Of a DNA stretch of 64,000 nt, positions 20,013 through 27,164 are shown piece by piece (positions within the stretch are counted from its first letter, which is position 1; the number at the start of each line of letters is the position of its first letter). Below the pieces are notes generated by a model, which was given only the letters and a program-made list of their open reading frames with translations, did not search any database and was not told where the DNA came from. Source of the stretch: JAFLCL01 sp039809495 (GTDB taxonomy: Bacteria; Myxococcota_A; Polyangia; Polyangiales; Sandaracinaceae); assembly GCA_039809495.1 (NCBI GenBank), contig JBDHVC010000021.1:1-64000 (forward strand), in the 5' to 3' direction. Position numbers and translations under genes: made by a program.

Positions 20013-21605
20013 ATGCTCACCGCCCGCCCCGCCCTCCTCGCCCCGATCGCCTTCGCGCTCTCGCTCGGCGCGCTCGGCGGCGGAGCCTGCCTCGGGCCAT
20101 CGGACGGCTCGCGGGACTACGACTGGGTCGAGTCGAACCTGACCGCGGCCCAGCGGCGGGCGCGCGCGACGCAGATCCGCGACGCGGCGACGGCCAACGG
20201 GATCACGCAGGGGTGGCTCCTCGCGGGCATCGCCGACGCCGAGACCAGCATGAGCCAGTGCTGGTCGGAGCTGACCTGGGCGTGCCAGGGCCCGAGCTCG
20301 TCGGACTGCGGCGGTGGCCCGGTGGTCGCGGGCGCGGGGGACGGCCCCTGCTCCTTGCGCCAGGGCGGGCTCGGCATGTTCCAATTCGACGCGGGCACCT
20401 ACGACGACACGCTGCGTCGCGAGGGGACGCGCATCCTCAGCGTGGCGGGGAACGTCGCCGCCGCCGTCGACTTCACGACCGCGATGGTCGTCCGCTCCGT
20501 CTACATCAGCGGCGTCGACAACCGCGCGCAGGCCATCGAGTGGATGAACGGCGTCCGCGTCGGCAACGGGCGCTGGGACGCGTGGGTCAAGACGGTCACG
20601 CACTACTACAACGGCTGCACGCCGAGCGCGTCGTGCTGGTCGAGCCGCTACGCGCGCTACCGCGACTTCACCTCCAACGTCTACAGCGAGTTCGGCGAGA
20701 GCTTCTGGAACGTGAGCGAGCGCTTCGGCTTCGCCTTCGTCGCGCAGAGCTTCCCGCTCGCGCGCGATCCCTTCCCCCTCGCCGCCGGCGCGACCTCGAG
20801 CGGCTACCTCGAGCTGCGCAACACCGGCACCGAGACGTGGCGCCCGGGGCACACCTTCCTCGGCACCACGGGGCCGCGTGATCGCCCGAGCCCGATCGCC
20901 GGGCCGGACTGGGTCTCGCCGAGCCGCGCGGCCACGGTCGATCGCGTCGTCGCCCCCGGCGCGAGCGGGCGCTTCGCCTTCACGGTGCGCGCACCCTCCG
21001 CGGCGGGCAGCTATCCGCAATTCTTCAACCTCGTCGAGGAGGGCGTCGCCTGGTTCTCGGACGACGGCGGCGTCCCCGACGACCAGCTCCAGGTGCGCGT
21101 CGAGTCCACCGGCCCAGCGCCCTGCCCGAGCGGTATCGGGGCGCGCTGGTCGTGCGACGGCGAGGGCCGCGTCCGCTGCGTGGCGGGCGAGGTGACGCGC
21201 GAGCCGTGCCCGCGCGGCTGCGTCGCCGACGGCGCGGACGGCGCGGCGCTCTGCGACGGCGACGGCGACGGCTACGCGGCCGACGACTGCGACGACGCCC
21301 ACGCGGACGTGCACCCCGGCGCCGCCGAGCTCTGCGGCGACGGCGTCGATCAAGACTGCGACGGCGCCGACGTCGCCTGCGATCTCGGCGAGCCTCCCGT
21401 GGGCAGCGAGCGCTCCGACGCGGGCGTATCGGCCCAGGCCGACGCAGGCGCCCTCGGGAGCCCCCGCTACGCGCGGCCGGACGGGGCCTCGGGCTGTCGC
21501 GCCTCGTCCGACACGAGCTCCTTCGGCCTCGTCCTCGTCGCGCTCGGGCTCCTCCTCGCGCGTCGTCGGCGCGGCGCGCCTGCCTCCTCGCGGCACATGG
21601 GCTAG
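20013..21605 (+). CDS. Putative secreted muramidase with NBR1-like Ig domain and MopE motif
   Basis: 530 residues from ATG 20013, with a signal peptide and possible lipobox (GGGACL). The N-terminal domain (about 40-250) has lysozyme-like features: ITQGWLLAGIADAETSMSQCW, with a Glu after a helix as in goose-type or Slt-type muramidases, GGLGMFQFDAGTY, and WVKTVTHYYNGC. Next is an Ig-like domain of the NBR1 central-domain type (TGTETWRPGHTFL, VAPGASGRFAFTVRAP, FFNLVEEGVAWF), then a MopE-like Asp/Cys motif (DGDGYAADDCDDAHADVHPG) and a MYXO-CTERM-like tail with Cys, hydrophobic helix and ARRRR. The enzymatic call is by pattern and not certain. ppa follows 9 bp downstream. Confidence 0.7.
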   Translation: MLTARPALLAPIAFALSLGALGGGACLGPSDGSRDYDWVESNLTAAQRRARATQIRDAATANGITQGWLLAGIADAETSMSQCWSELTWACQGPSSSDCGGGPVVAGAGDGPCSLRQGGLGMFQFDAGTYDDTLRREGTRILSVAGNVAAAVDFTTAMVVRSVYISGVDNRAQAIEWMNGVRVGNGRWDAWVKTVTHYYNGCTPSASCWSSRYARYRDFTSNVYSEFGESFWNVSERFGFAFVAQSFPLARDPFPLAAGATSSGYLELRNTGTETWRPGHTFLGTTGPRDRPSPIAGPDWVSPSRAATVDRVVAPGASGRFAFTVRAPSAAGSYPQFFNLVEEGVAWFSDDGGVPDDQLQVRVESTGPAPCPSGIGARWSCDGEGRVRCVAGEVTREPCPRGCVADGADGAALCDGDGDGYAADDCDDAHADVHPGAAELCGDGVDQDCDGADVACDLGEPPVGSERSDAGVSAQADAGALGSPRYARPDGASGCRASSDTSSFGLVLVALGLLLARRRRGAPASSRHMG

Positions 21606-21608
21606 CCT
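21603..21608 (+). promoter_or_regulatory. Candidate -10 (TAGCCT) for leaderless ppa
   Basis: TAGCCT ends exactly 6 nt before the ppa ATG and its first three bases are the stop codon of the upstream gene. No Shine-Dalgarno sequence precedes ppa. Confidence 0.45.
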
Positions 21609-21614
21609 CGCGCG

Positions 21615-22166
21615 ATGGTCCACGCCTGGCACGATCTCCCGAACCCCGAGCAAGGCATCGAGGCGGGCTTCAACGTCGTCATCGAGATCCCGAAGGGATC
21701 CAAGGTGAAGTACGAGCTCGACAAGCCCTCGGGCATGCTCCGCGTCGATCGCGTGCTCTACAGCGCCGTCCACTACCCGGCGAATTACGGCTTCTTGCCG
21801 CGCACCTACTGCGACGACGGCGATCCGCTCGACGTCCTCGTCCTCGGCAACGAGCCCGTCGTCCCCCTCTCGATCGTGCGCGCTCGCGCGATCGGCGTGA
21901 TGCGGATGACCGACGGCGGCAAGGGCGACGACAAGATCATCGCGGTCCACGTCCACGATCCCGCCTTCGCCGACTACCAGGATCTCACCGAGATCCCGAA
22001 GCACACCTGGCGCGAGATCCAGCGCTTCTTCGAGGACTACAAGACCCTCGAGAGCAAGAGCGTGAAGGTCGACGCGATGCAGAACGCGGTGGACGCGATC
22101 GAGGTCGTGCGCGCCGCGATCCGGCTCTACCAGGAGCAGGAGAACAAGCTCCGCGGCTGGGGCTGA
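21615..22166 (+). CDS. ppa: Inorganic pyrophosphatase (family I)
   Basis: 183 residues, typical for family I soluble pyrophosphatases, which hydrolyse PPi to phosphate and pull biosynthetic reactions. Motifs in order: IEIPKGSKVKYELDK, LYSAVHYPANYGFLPRTYCDDGDPLDVLV (the signature D-G-D-P-L-D metal site), MRMTDGGKGDDKII, and IPKHTWREIQRFFEDYK. All metal-binding aspartates are present. Cytoplasmic. The gene is followed by an unusual series of hairpins up to the convergent moaB-like gene. Confidence 0.97.
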   Translation: MVHAWHDLPNPEQGIEAGFNVVIEIPKGSKVKYELDKPSGMLRVDRVLYSAVHYPANYGFLPRTYCDDGDPLDVLVLGNEPVVPLSIVRARAIGVMRMTDGGKGDDKIIAVHVHDPAFADYQDLTEIPKHTWREIQRFFEDYKTLESKSVKVDAMQNAVDAIEVVRAAIRLYQEQENKLRGWG

Positions 22167-22183
22167 CGGGGCGCGCGCCGTCA

Positions 22184-22214
22184 CAGCACGAATCAGTTGC
22201 CCTGATTCGTGCTG
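22184..22214. terminator. Perfect 13-bp inverted repeat after ppa
   Basis: CAGCACGAATCAG, loop TTGCC, CTGATTCGTGCTG. It is a perfect stem, less GC-rich than its surroundings, 18 nt after the ppa stop codon. It is first of three perfect stems lying nearly end to end. Confidence 0.6.
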
Positions 22215-22227
22215 TTCGTTCGTTGTC

Positions 22228-22251
22228 GGAGGGTCTGCCCCCAGACCCTCC
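22228..22251. terminator. Perfect 10-bp inverted repeat
   Basis: GGAGGGTCTG, loop CCCC, CAGACCCTCC. The next stem starts at the following base. Confidence 0.55.
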
Positions 22252-22276
22252 CTCACGCCGAGTGAATCGGCGTGAG
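22252..22276. terminator. Perfect 10-bp inverted repeat
   Basis: CTCACGCCGA, loop GTGAA, TCGGCGTGAG. It directly abuts the stem at 22228-22251. Confidence 0.55.
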
Positions 22277-22295
22277 CCTCCCTCCCGCCGAGCCA

Positions 22296-22340
22296 GCGCG
22301 CCTCCGCTCGACGGATCACGTCGGGTGAGGCGCGCCGTCA
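22296..22340. repeat. Convergent-stop palindrome, copy 2
   Basis: GCGCGCCTC...CGACG-GATCA-CGTCG...GAGGCGCGC followed by CGTCA. The final TCA (22338-22340) is the stop codon of the moaB-like gene. Same family as 15715, 55867, 61288 and 63379. Confidence 0.65.
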
Positions 22341-22859
22341 GTCCGAGGCGAGCTCGTCGAGCAGAGGCACGAGGCTCGCGTCCGAGCGCGGATCGAGCAT
22401 CGGCTCGAGCGCGGCCTCCCAGGCGAGGCGCACCGCCTCGAGCGCGAGCTCGATCGCGAAGAGGAGGCTCTTGCCCGCGACCACGCCGAGCGCGCGGCTC
22501 TGGTAGGCCCGAAGCCCGATCCGCCGCGCGAGCGCCGCGCGCACCGCCTCGCCGAAGCCGGGCACCTCCCGGTCCGCGATGGCCCTCACGGCCTCCGGCA
22601 CCACGTCGAGGGGCCCGAGGCCCACGCCGCCGAGGACGACGACGACGTCGATCGACTCCTCTTGGACCCACGCCTCGAGCTGGGTCTGGACGACCTCGAG
22701 CGAGGGCGCGAGCGCGAGCCGGCGGAGCACGCGGTGGCCGAGCGCGACGAGGCGCGCGTCGAGGTAGGAGACGGCCGGCTCTTCGTCGCGAGGCTCGCGC
22801 GTGACGACGAGGATCGCGACCGTCACGACCCGCGGCGACGTCGGGTGGGCGAGCGTCAT
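22338..22859 (-). CDS. MoaB/MogA-like molybdenum cofactor protein, divergent
   Basis: 173 residues; ATG 22859 overlaps the lgt stop codon (ATGA), so it is coupled to lgt. It follows the MoaB/MogA layout: AILVVTREPRDEE at the first strand, DVVVVLGGVGLGPLDVVPEA in place of the usual 'D.vlttGGTG..prDvtpea', GFGEAVRAALARRIGLRAYQSRALGVVAGKSLLFAIELALEAV at the end. MoaB/MogA adenylate molybdopterin. The canonical GGTG is GGVG and the PGs motif near the end is missing, so activity is doubtful. No other molybdenum cofactor gene is nearby. Confidence 0.65.
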   Translation of the reverse strand: MTLAHPTSPRVVTVAILVVTREPRDEEPAVSYLDARLVALGHRVLRRLALAPSLEVVQTQLEAWVQEESIDVVVVLGGVGLGPLDVVPEAVRAIADREVPGFGEAVRAALARRIGLRAYQSRALGVVAGKSLLFAIELALEAVRLAWEAALEPMLDPRSDASLVPLLDELASD

Positions 22860-23866
22860 CGCCCGCCCTCGCGCCTTTCGCGCTTTTCGCGCTTGCCCTC
22901 GCTCGCCGCGCGAGCCTTCGCGGGCGTCTTCGTCGTGCCCTCCGCGGCCCTCGGCTCCCCCTCGGCCTCCGCTCGCTCCTCCGCGGCGCGGCGCTCCTCG
23001 GCGCGACGCAGCACCTCCTCGTTGTGCTCACGCTCCTCCGGCGTGAGCGGCGTGAGGAGCGAGAACCGACGCGTGCCGAGGACCAGGTAGAGGCAACCGA
23101 GGACGATCGGCGCGCTGAGGAGGTGCCCCATGTTGAGCGCCCAGCCCTGATCGACGCCCTGCGACTCCTTGAAGAATTCCGCGAAGAAGCGGAACGAGAA
23201 GTGGAGCGCGAGCATCCCGAACATCAGGGAGCCCTCGCGCAGCTTGCCGGCGCGATGCTTGACGAGCCAGACCGCGATCGCGATCTCGACGAAGTAGAGC
23301 GCCGCCTCGTAGAGCTGGACGGGGTGGCGCGGCGTCGAGTAGTGGCGCTCGAAGATCACGCCCCAGGGCACGTCGGTCACGCGCCCGACGATCTCCGAGT
23401 TGAAGAAGTTGCCGAGGCGCACGAAGGGGTAGACCCAGACGCTCGTCAGCATCAGGGCGTCGCCGTAGCGCGCGAGCGAGAGGCCGAGGGGCCTGCCGTA
23501 GCGACGCCAGAAGAGGACGAGCGCGATCAGCGTGCCGAGCGCGCCGCCGTGGCTCGCGAGGCCGGAGCCCAGGTTCCAGAAGCGCCCGACGATGAAGTGC
23601 CCCTCGGCCGCGTCCCAGCCGAGCCGCAGATCCGTGAGGCCGCTCGGCTCGTAGAAGATGAGGTGGATGTAGTGGGCGCCGATCAGCATGCCGATCGGCA
23701 CCCAGATCGTCAGCCGCTCCGCGTGCTTCTCCGGGAGCCCGAACGCCTTGAAGTAGCGAGGCCCGTGGTAAGCCGCGAGGAAGAGACCGAGCGCGAAGAG
23801 CAGGCCGTAGTAACGGAGCTCGAGCGGGGGCCAGCTCAGGAGAGTGGGATCGATGTTCCAGCGCAC
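22856..23866 (-). CDS. lgt: Prolipoprotein diacylglyceryl transferase
   Basis: 336 residues from GTG 23866. Lgt transfers diacylglycerol from phosphatidylglycerol to the lipobox cysteine of prolipoproteins in the inner membrane. About seven membrane helices. Signature RLGNFFNSEIVGRVTDVPWGV (the Lgt motif with its essential Arg) and PRHPVQLYE are intact, as is GLASHGG with the conserved His. The C-terminus carries an extra charged tail of about 60 residues (EERAEAEGEPRAAEGTTKTP...), which is not typical. Many lipoproteins in this window depend on this enzyme. Operon with the moaB-like gene; the upstream lipoprotein gene ends 12 bp before it. Confidence 0.95.
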   Translation of the reverse strand: MRWNIDPTLLSWPPLELRYYGLLFALGLFLAAYHGPRYFKAFGLPEKHAERLTIWVPIGMLIGAHYIHLIFYEPSGLTDLRLGWDAAEGHFIVGRFWNLGSGLASHGGALGTLIALVLFWRRYGRPLGLSLARYGDALMLTSVWVYPFVRLGNFFNSEIVGRVTDVPWGVIFERHYSTPRHPVQLYEAALYFVEIAIAVWLVKHRAGKLREGSLMFGMLALHFSFRFFAEFFKESQGVDQGWALNMGHLLSAPIVLGCLYLVLGTRRFSLLTPLTPEEREHNEEVLRRAEERRAAEERAEAEGEPRAAEGTTKTPAKARAASEGKREKRERREGGR

Positions 23867-23878
23867 GTCGCGCGAGGT

Positions 23879-25207
23879 CTACTCGCTCGAGCGAGCCCTG
23901 TCAGCGTCACCGCGCTCCGGGCGGACGAGCCCTAGCCGCTCGACGGACGCGGTTCCGTCGCGCGCGAGGCTCGCGACGAGGAAGCCCCCCTCGACGCGGG
24001 CCACGTCGGCCATGCGGAGATCGTCCTCGAGCGCGACGGTCGGCGCCGTCTCGTGCCCCGCGCCGTCGCGGATCTCGACGGAACCCGGCCGAAGCGGATC
24101 GAGGCGCGCGACCCGCCGATCCGCGAACGGGATCGGCACCTCCTCGCCCGCCGGGATCGGGCGAGGGGGCGAGCCGAGCTCGCCGTCGAAGCCGACGCGG
24201 AGCCACGACGGCTCTCGAAACTCGAAGGCCGCGATCAGGTCGATCCCGCCCGCGAAGATGGCGATCGACTCGATGACGAGCGCCTCGTCGAGCTCGGGGA
24301 CGACGTGCTCGTCCATCGGCGTGCTGAGCGTGACGCCCGCCTCGGACGTCTCCTCCGTCCCCTGCCGGGAGAGCACCGCGTAGGAGCTGCTCGAGGCGGC
24401 GAGCGCGAGGATCTCGACCGAGCCGCGGCTCGGATCGAGCCCCTCACCGAGCCGCCGCGTCGTGACGATCGCGGACGGCCCGCGCCGATCGAGCCGCAGC
24501 GTGTCGAGCGCGAGGACGCCGCGCTCGTGCCCGCGCGCGAGCAGGATCCGATCGTTCGTCACCGCGATCCGCATGGTGTGGGGGAACCCCTCGAGCGCGA
24601 TCACCTCCGGGTGCGACGAGGGCACGACGGCCGAGGGCTCGAGGGCGAGCGCCCACGCGAAGAGGCAGACGCCGCGCTCGGCCTCGCGCGCGCACGGCCG
24701 GGCGCGCAGGAGCACGCCGAGCTCCGGGGCGACGAGGCGCAGCGCGAAGAGCGAGCCGGGCTCGCCCAACGCGAGCCGCGCGTGGAGCGTGGGCGCGCCG
24801 CGCGGATCCACCCGAAAGAGCTCGACCTCGCGCGCGTCGCCGCCCGGATCGACGACGACGACGGCGACGTCGCCGTCCGGGCTCGACGCGATCGCGATGC
24901 GCGCCTCATCCGTCGGCGCGATCGAGCCCCCGAGCGCGCGGCCGGGCTCGCGCTCGTAGCGCTCGCGCGCCATCCCGCGGCGCGGCGCGGGCGAGGCCGT
25001 TGCGTCTCGCGCTCGCTCGCGCGGAGGGCTCGGCGCGGGCTCGGGCCCTGGCCGATCCGCGCGCGCGCCCTCGATCGTCCCCGAGCCCTGCTCACATCCC
25101 GCCGAGCTCCCGAGCGCGAGGCCCAGCACGAGGCTCAGCACGAGGCCCAGCGCGAGCGCGGCGCTCGGCCGCCCCACGCGCGGGCGAGATCTCGATAGGA
25201 CGAGCAC
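23879..25207 (-). CDS. Hypothetical lipoprotein, probable beta-propeller-like
   Basis: 442 residues from GTG 25207; GTG 25222 is also in frame. The hydrophobic leader ends in GSSAGC, a lipobox. A Pro/Arg-rich linker is followed by a domain of repeated strands (IAIASSPDGDVAVVVVDP, FALRLVAPELGVLLRA, AVTNDRILLARGHERGVLALD, EILALAASSSSYAVLSR), a pattern seen in propeller-type repeats. No catalytic motif. GCTATC lies 7 nt before GTG 25207, consistent with a leaderless transcript. It sits upstream of lgt on the same strand. Function unknown. Confidence 0.65.
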   Translation of the reverse strand: MLVLSRSRPRVGRPSAALALGLVLSLVLGLALGSSAGCEQGSGTIEGARADRPGPEPAPSPPRERARDATASPAPRRGMARERYEREPGRALGGSIAPTDEARIAIASSPDGDVAVVVVDPGGDAREVELFRVDPRGAPTLHARLALGEPGSLFALRLVAPELGVLLRARPCAREAERGVCLFAWALALEPSAVVPSSHPEVIALEGFPHTMRIAVTNDRILLARGHERGVLALDTLRLDRRGPSAIVTTRRLGEGLDPSRGSVEILALAASSSSYAVLSRQGTEETSEAGVTLSTPMDEHVVPELDEALVIESIAIFAGGIDLIAAFEFREPSWLRVGFDGELGSPPRPIPAGEEVPIPFADRRVARLDPLRPGSVEIRDGAGHETAPTVALEDDLRMADVARVEGGFLVASLARDGTASVERLGLVRPERGDADRARSSE

Positions 25208-25265
25208 GGCGGGTGATAGCACGCGGCTCGCCCTCGGAGCGCCTCGGGCGCCCCTCCCCCCCGCG

Positions 25266-26276
25266 CTAGCTCCGCCCGCGCCAGAGCGCGAGGAGCACCA
25301 GGCCGATGAGCGCCCAAGCGAGCGCCACGACGTGCGCCGTGAGCGCGATCGTCATCGTGCTCGCCGGGCTCGCGTGGAGCGCCTCGGCGGCGAGCGCGAA
25401 GACCGCCTCGCTCGAGCCGAGCTGCCCGGGCATGACGATCCCGATCGCGGCGGCGACGAGGTTCACGCCCTGGACGGCGAGCGTCCCGAGCAGCCCGACG
25501 GGGATGCCGACGGCGCGCGCCAAGAGGCCATACTCGATCGCCTGCATCGCGCGCCCGAGCACCATCGCGAGGACGGGGCGCCACGCGACGATCGAGGTCT
25601 CGCGCGAGCGCTCCGCGAAGCGGCCGAGGTGCGCGCCCAGGCGCGGGAGCCGGCGCGCGAAGAAGGCCTCGACGTGGCGGTTCGTCGCCGCGACGCGCAT
25701 GCCGATCCCCGCCGCGAGGAGCACGATCGCGTGGATCCCGATCGCGATCGGGAAGACGCGCCCCTCGAGGACGAGGAGGACCGCCACCGCCGAGGCGAGC
25801 GAGAAGAGCGCGCTCGAGACGAGGGTGTTGGCCTGGTTGCTCGCGCCCATCGCGACGGCCTCGGCCGCGCCGAGCTCCCGATGCAGGAGCGCCGCCTTGA
25901 CCGCCTCGGCGGCGCTCCGCCCCGCGGGCAGGACGTTCATCACGCCGTGCCCGACGACGTGCGCCGCGAAGAGGCGCCGCGCCGGGATCGCGCGCCCCGA
26001 GGCGCCGAGCAGGAGGCGCGTCGAGAGGGCGTCGCAGGCGATCCGCGCGCCGTCGAGCGCGAACGCGAGCGGGAGGGCCCACGCCGTCCGTGCGAGCGCG
26101 GCGAGCACCTCGTCCGGGCCGACGTGTCGGACGAGCCCGGCGATGATCGCGATCCCGAAGGTGGCGAGGGCGACGCGGAGCGCGATCGAAAGGACGCGCC
26201 CGCGCGGCGAGGAGGCGGGAGCCGCCTCGATCGCGCGGGGGGGAGCCTCCTCGGGGCGCTCGCCGCTCCCGCTCAC
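25266..26276 (-). CDS. Flippase-like membrane protein (LPG synthase TM / UPF0104 family)
   Basis: 336 residues, about eight membrane helices. The conserved element NVLPAGRSAAEAVKAALLHRE matches the 'lP.g..Ge..k...l' signature of the lysylphosphatidylglycerol-synthase transmembrane family, and IVMPGQLGSSEAVFALA matches the second repeat. Such proteins move lipids or glycolipids across membranes; the aminoacyl transferase domain of MprF is not present. The GTG start directly abuts the stop codon of the preceding outer-membrane gene, so it is the last gene of a three-gene operon with the PHP lipoprotein and the barrel. The substrate is unknown. Confidence 0.75.
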   Translation of the reverse strand: MSGSGERPEEAPPRAIEAAPASSPRGRVLSIALRVALATFGIAIIAGLVRHVGPDEVLAALARTAWALPLAFALDGARIACDALSTRLLLGASGRAIPARRLFAAHVVGHGVMNVLPAGRSAAEAVKAALLHRELGAAEAVAMGASNQANTLVSSALFSLASAVAVLLVLEGRVFPIAIGIHAIVLLAAGIGMRVAATNRHVEAFFARRLPRLGAHLGRFAERSRETSIVAWRPVLAMVLGRAMQAIEYGLLARAVGIPVGLLGTLAVQGVNLVAAAIGIVMPGQLGSSEAVFALAAEALHASPASTMTIALTAHVVALAWALIGLVLLALWRGRS

Positions 26277-27164
26277 TCAGCGCCTCGGCCCCCCCCCGAG
26301 GCGCGCCGAGATCGCGAGGTGCCCGGAGAGGAGCGCGCGCTCTTCGCCGAGGAAGGGGTAGGTCGCGCCGAGCTCGATCCCGACGACGTCTCCGAGCGCG
26401 AAGCGGAGCGCGACCGAGGCGGCGAGGAAGTCGAGCGCGTCGCGGTAGCCGAGGCCGCTCGCGAGCTCGACGACGATGGCGATCGCGTCGCTCGGCACCC
26501 AGTCGAGGCCCGCCGAGAGTCGCACGCCGCCTCGGGGATCGGGGGGAGCGACGCTCGACGCGACGGCCGAGCCGATCAGCGCGAGCACCCCGTGGAAGCG
26601 AAAATTCGTCGCGAGCGCCCCCTCGGCGCTCGTCCCGAGCTCGAGCGCCCAGGGCTGGCTCAGGCGATCGAGCCCCGTGGTCGACGGGAGGACCATGCGG
26701 CCGTAGGCGACGAGCGACCACCCATCGGCGCCGAAGTAGCGGGCCGCGGTGCCGATGGAGAGGTAGCCGAGGCCGAGATACGTGTTGTCGACGGCCGAGA
26801 TCAGCGCCTGGTAGCGGAGCGCCTCGAGGCTGCCGAAGAGCGAGACCCCACGCGTGACGATCACGCTGCCCGAGATCCGCGTCCCGAGGCGGATGTTGCC
26901 GTAGAAATCGGCCGGCCGCGCGATGACGTAGCCCTCCTCCGCGAGCGCCACCTCGTCCCGCTCGCAGGCGCGACGGCCGTCGCCGAGCTGTCCGTCGAGG
27001 AAGCCCGTCCCGAAGGGCCCGAGCGGCCGCGCGGTGGGGGAGCATCCGCCCGAGTCCGTGTGGATCTCGGGGATGTCGGCGCGCGCGCGCGGGCCCGGCC
27101 CGAGCACGATCCCGAGCGCGAGGGCGATCCCGAGCGCGATCCCGATCGAACGCGCGGCGCTCAC
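26277..27164 (-). CDS. Putative outer-membrane beta-barrel protein
   Basis: 295 residues with a cleavable signal peptide (LGIALALGIVLGPGPRARA-D). The mature part is rich in alternating strands with aromatic residues, e.g. YLGLGYLSIGTAARYFGADGWSLVAYGRMVLP, VRLSAGLDWVPSDAIAIVVELASGLGYRDA, and VGIELGATYPFLGEERALLSGHLAISARL. This suggests a barrel of about 10-12 strands. Two cysteines near the N-terminus. GTG start overlaps the stop codon of the PHP gene (GTGA), so it is coupled. No close family recognised; role inferred as an outer-membrane partner of the upstream lipoprotein. Confidence 0.65.
   Translation of the reverse strand: MSAARSIGIALGIALALGIVLGPGPRARADIPEIHTDSGGCSPTARPLGPFGTGFLDGQLGDGRRACERDEVALAEEGYVIARPADFYGNIRLGTRISGSVIVTRGVSLFGSLEALRYQALISAVDNTYLGLGYLSIGTAARYFGADGWSLVAYGRMVLPSTTGLDRLSQPWALELGTSAEGALATNFRFHGVLALIGSAVASSVAPPDPRGGVRLSAGLDWVPSDAIAIVVELASGLGYRDALDFLAASVALRFALGDVVGIELGATYPFLGEERALLSGHLAISARLGGGPRR

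Noticed and set aside
16906..20142. Long open frame on the plus strand opposite the Ser/Thr kinase
   Set aside because: Shadow of the kinase and PilZ genes; low-complexity Arg-rich translation with no domain.
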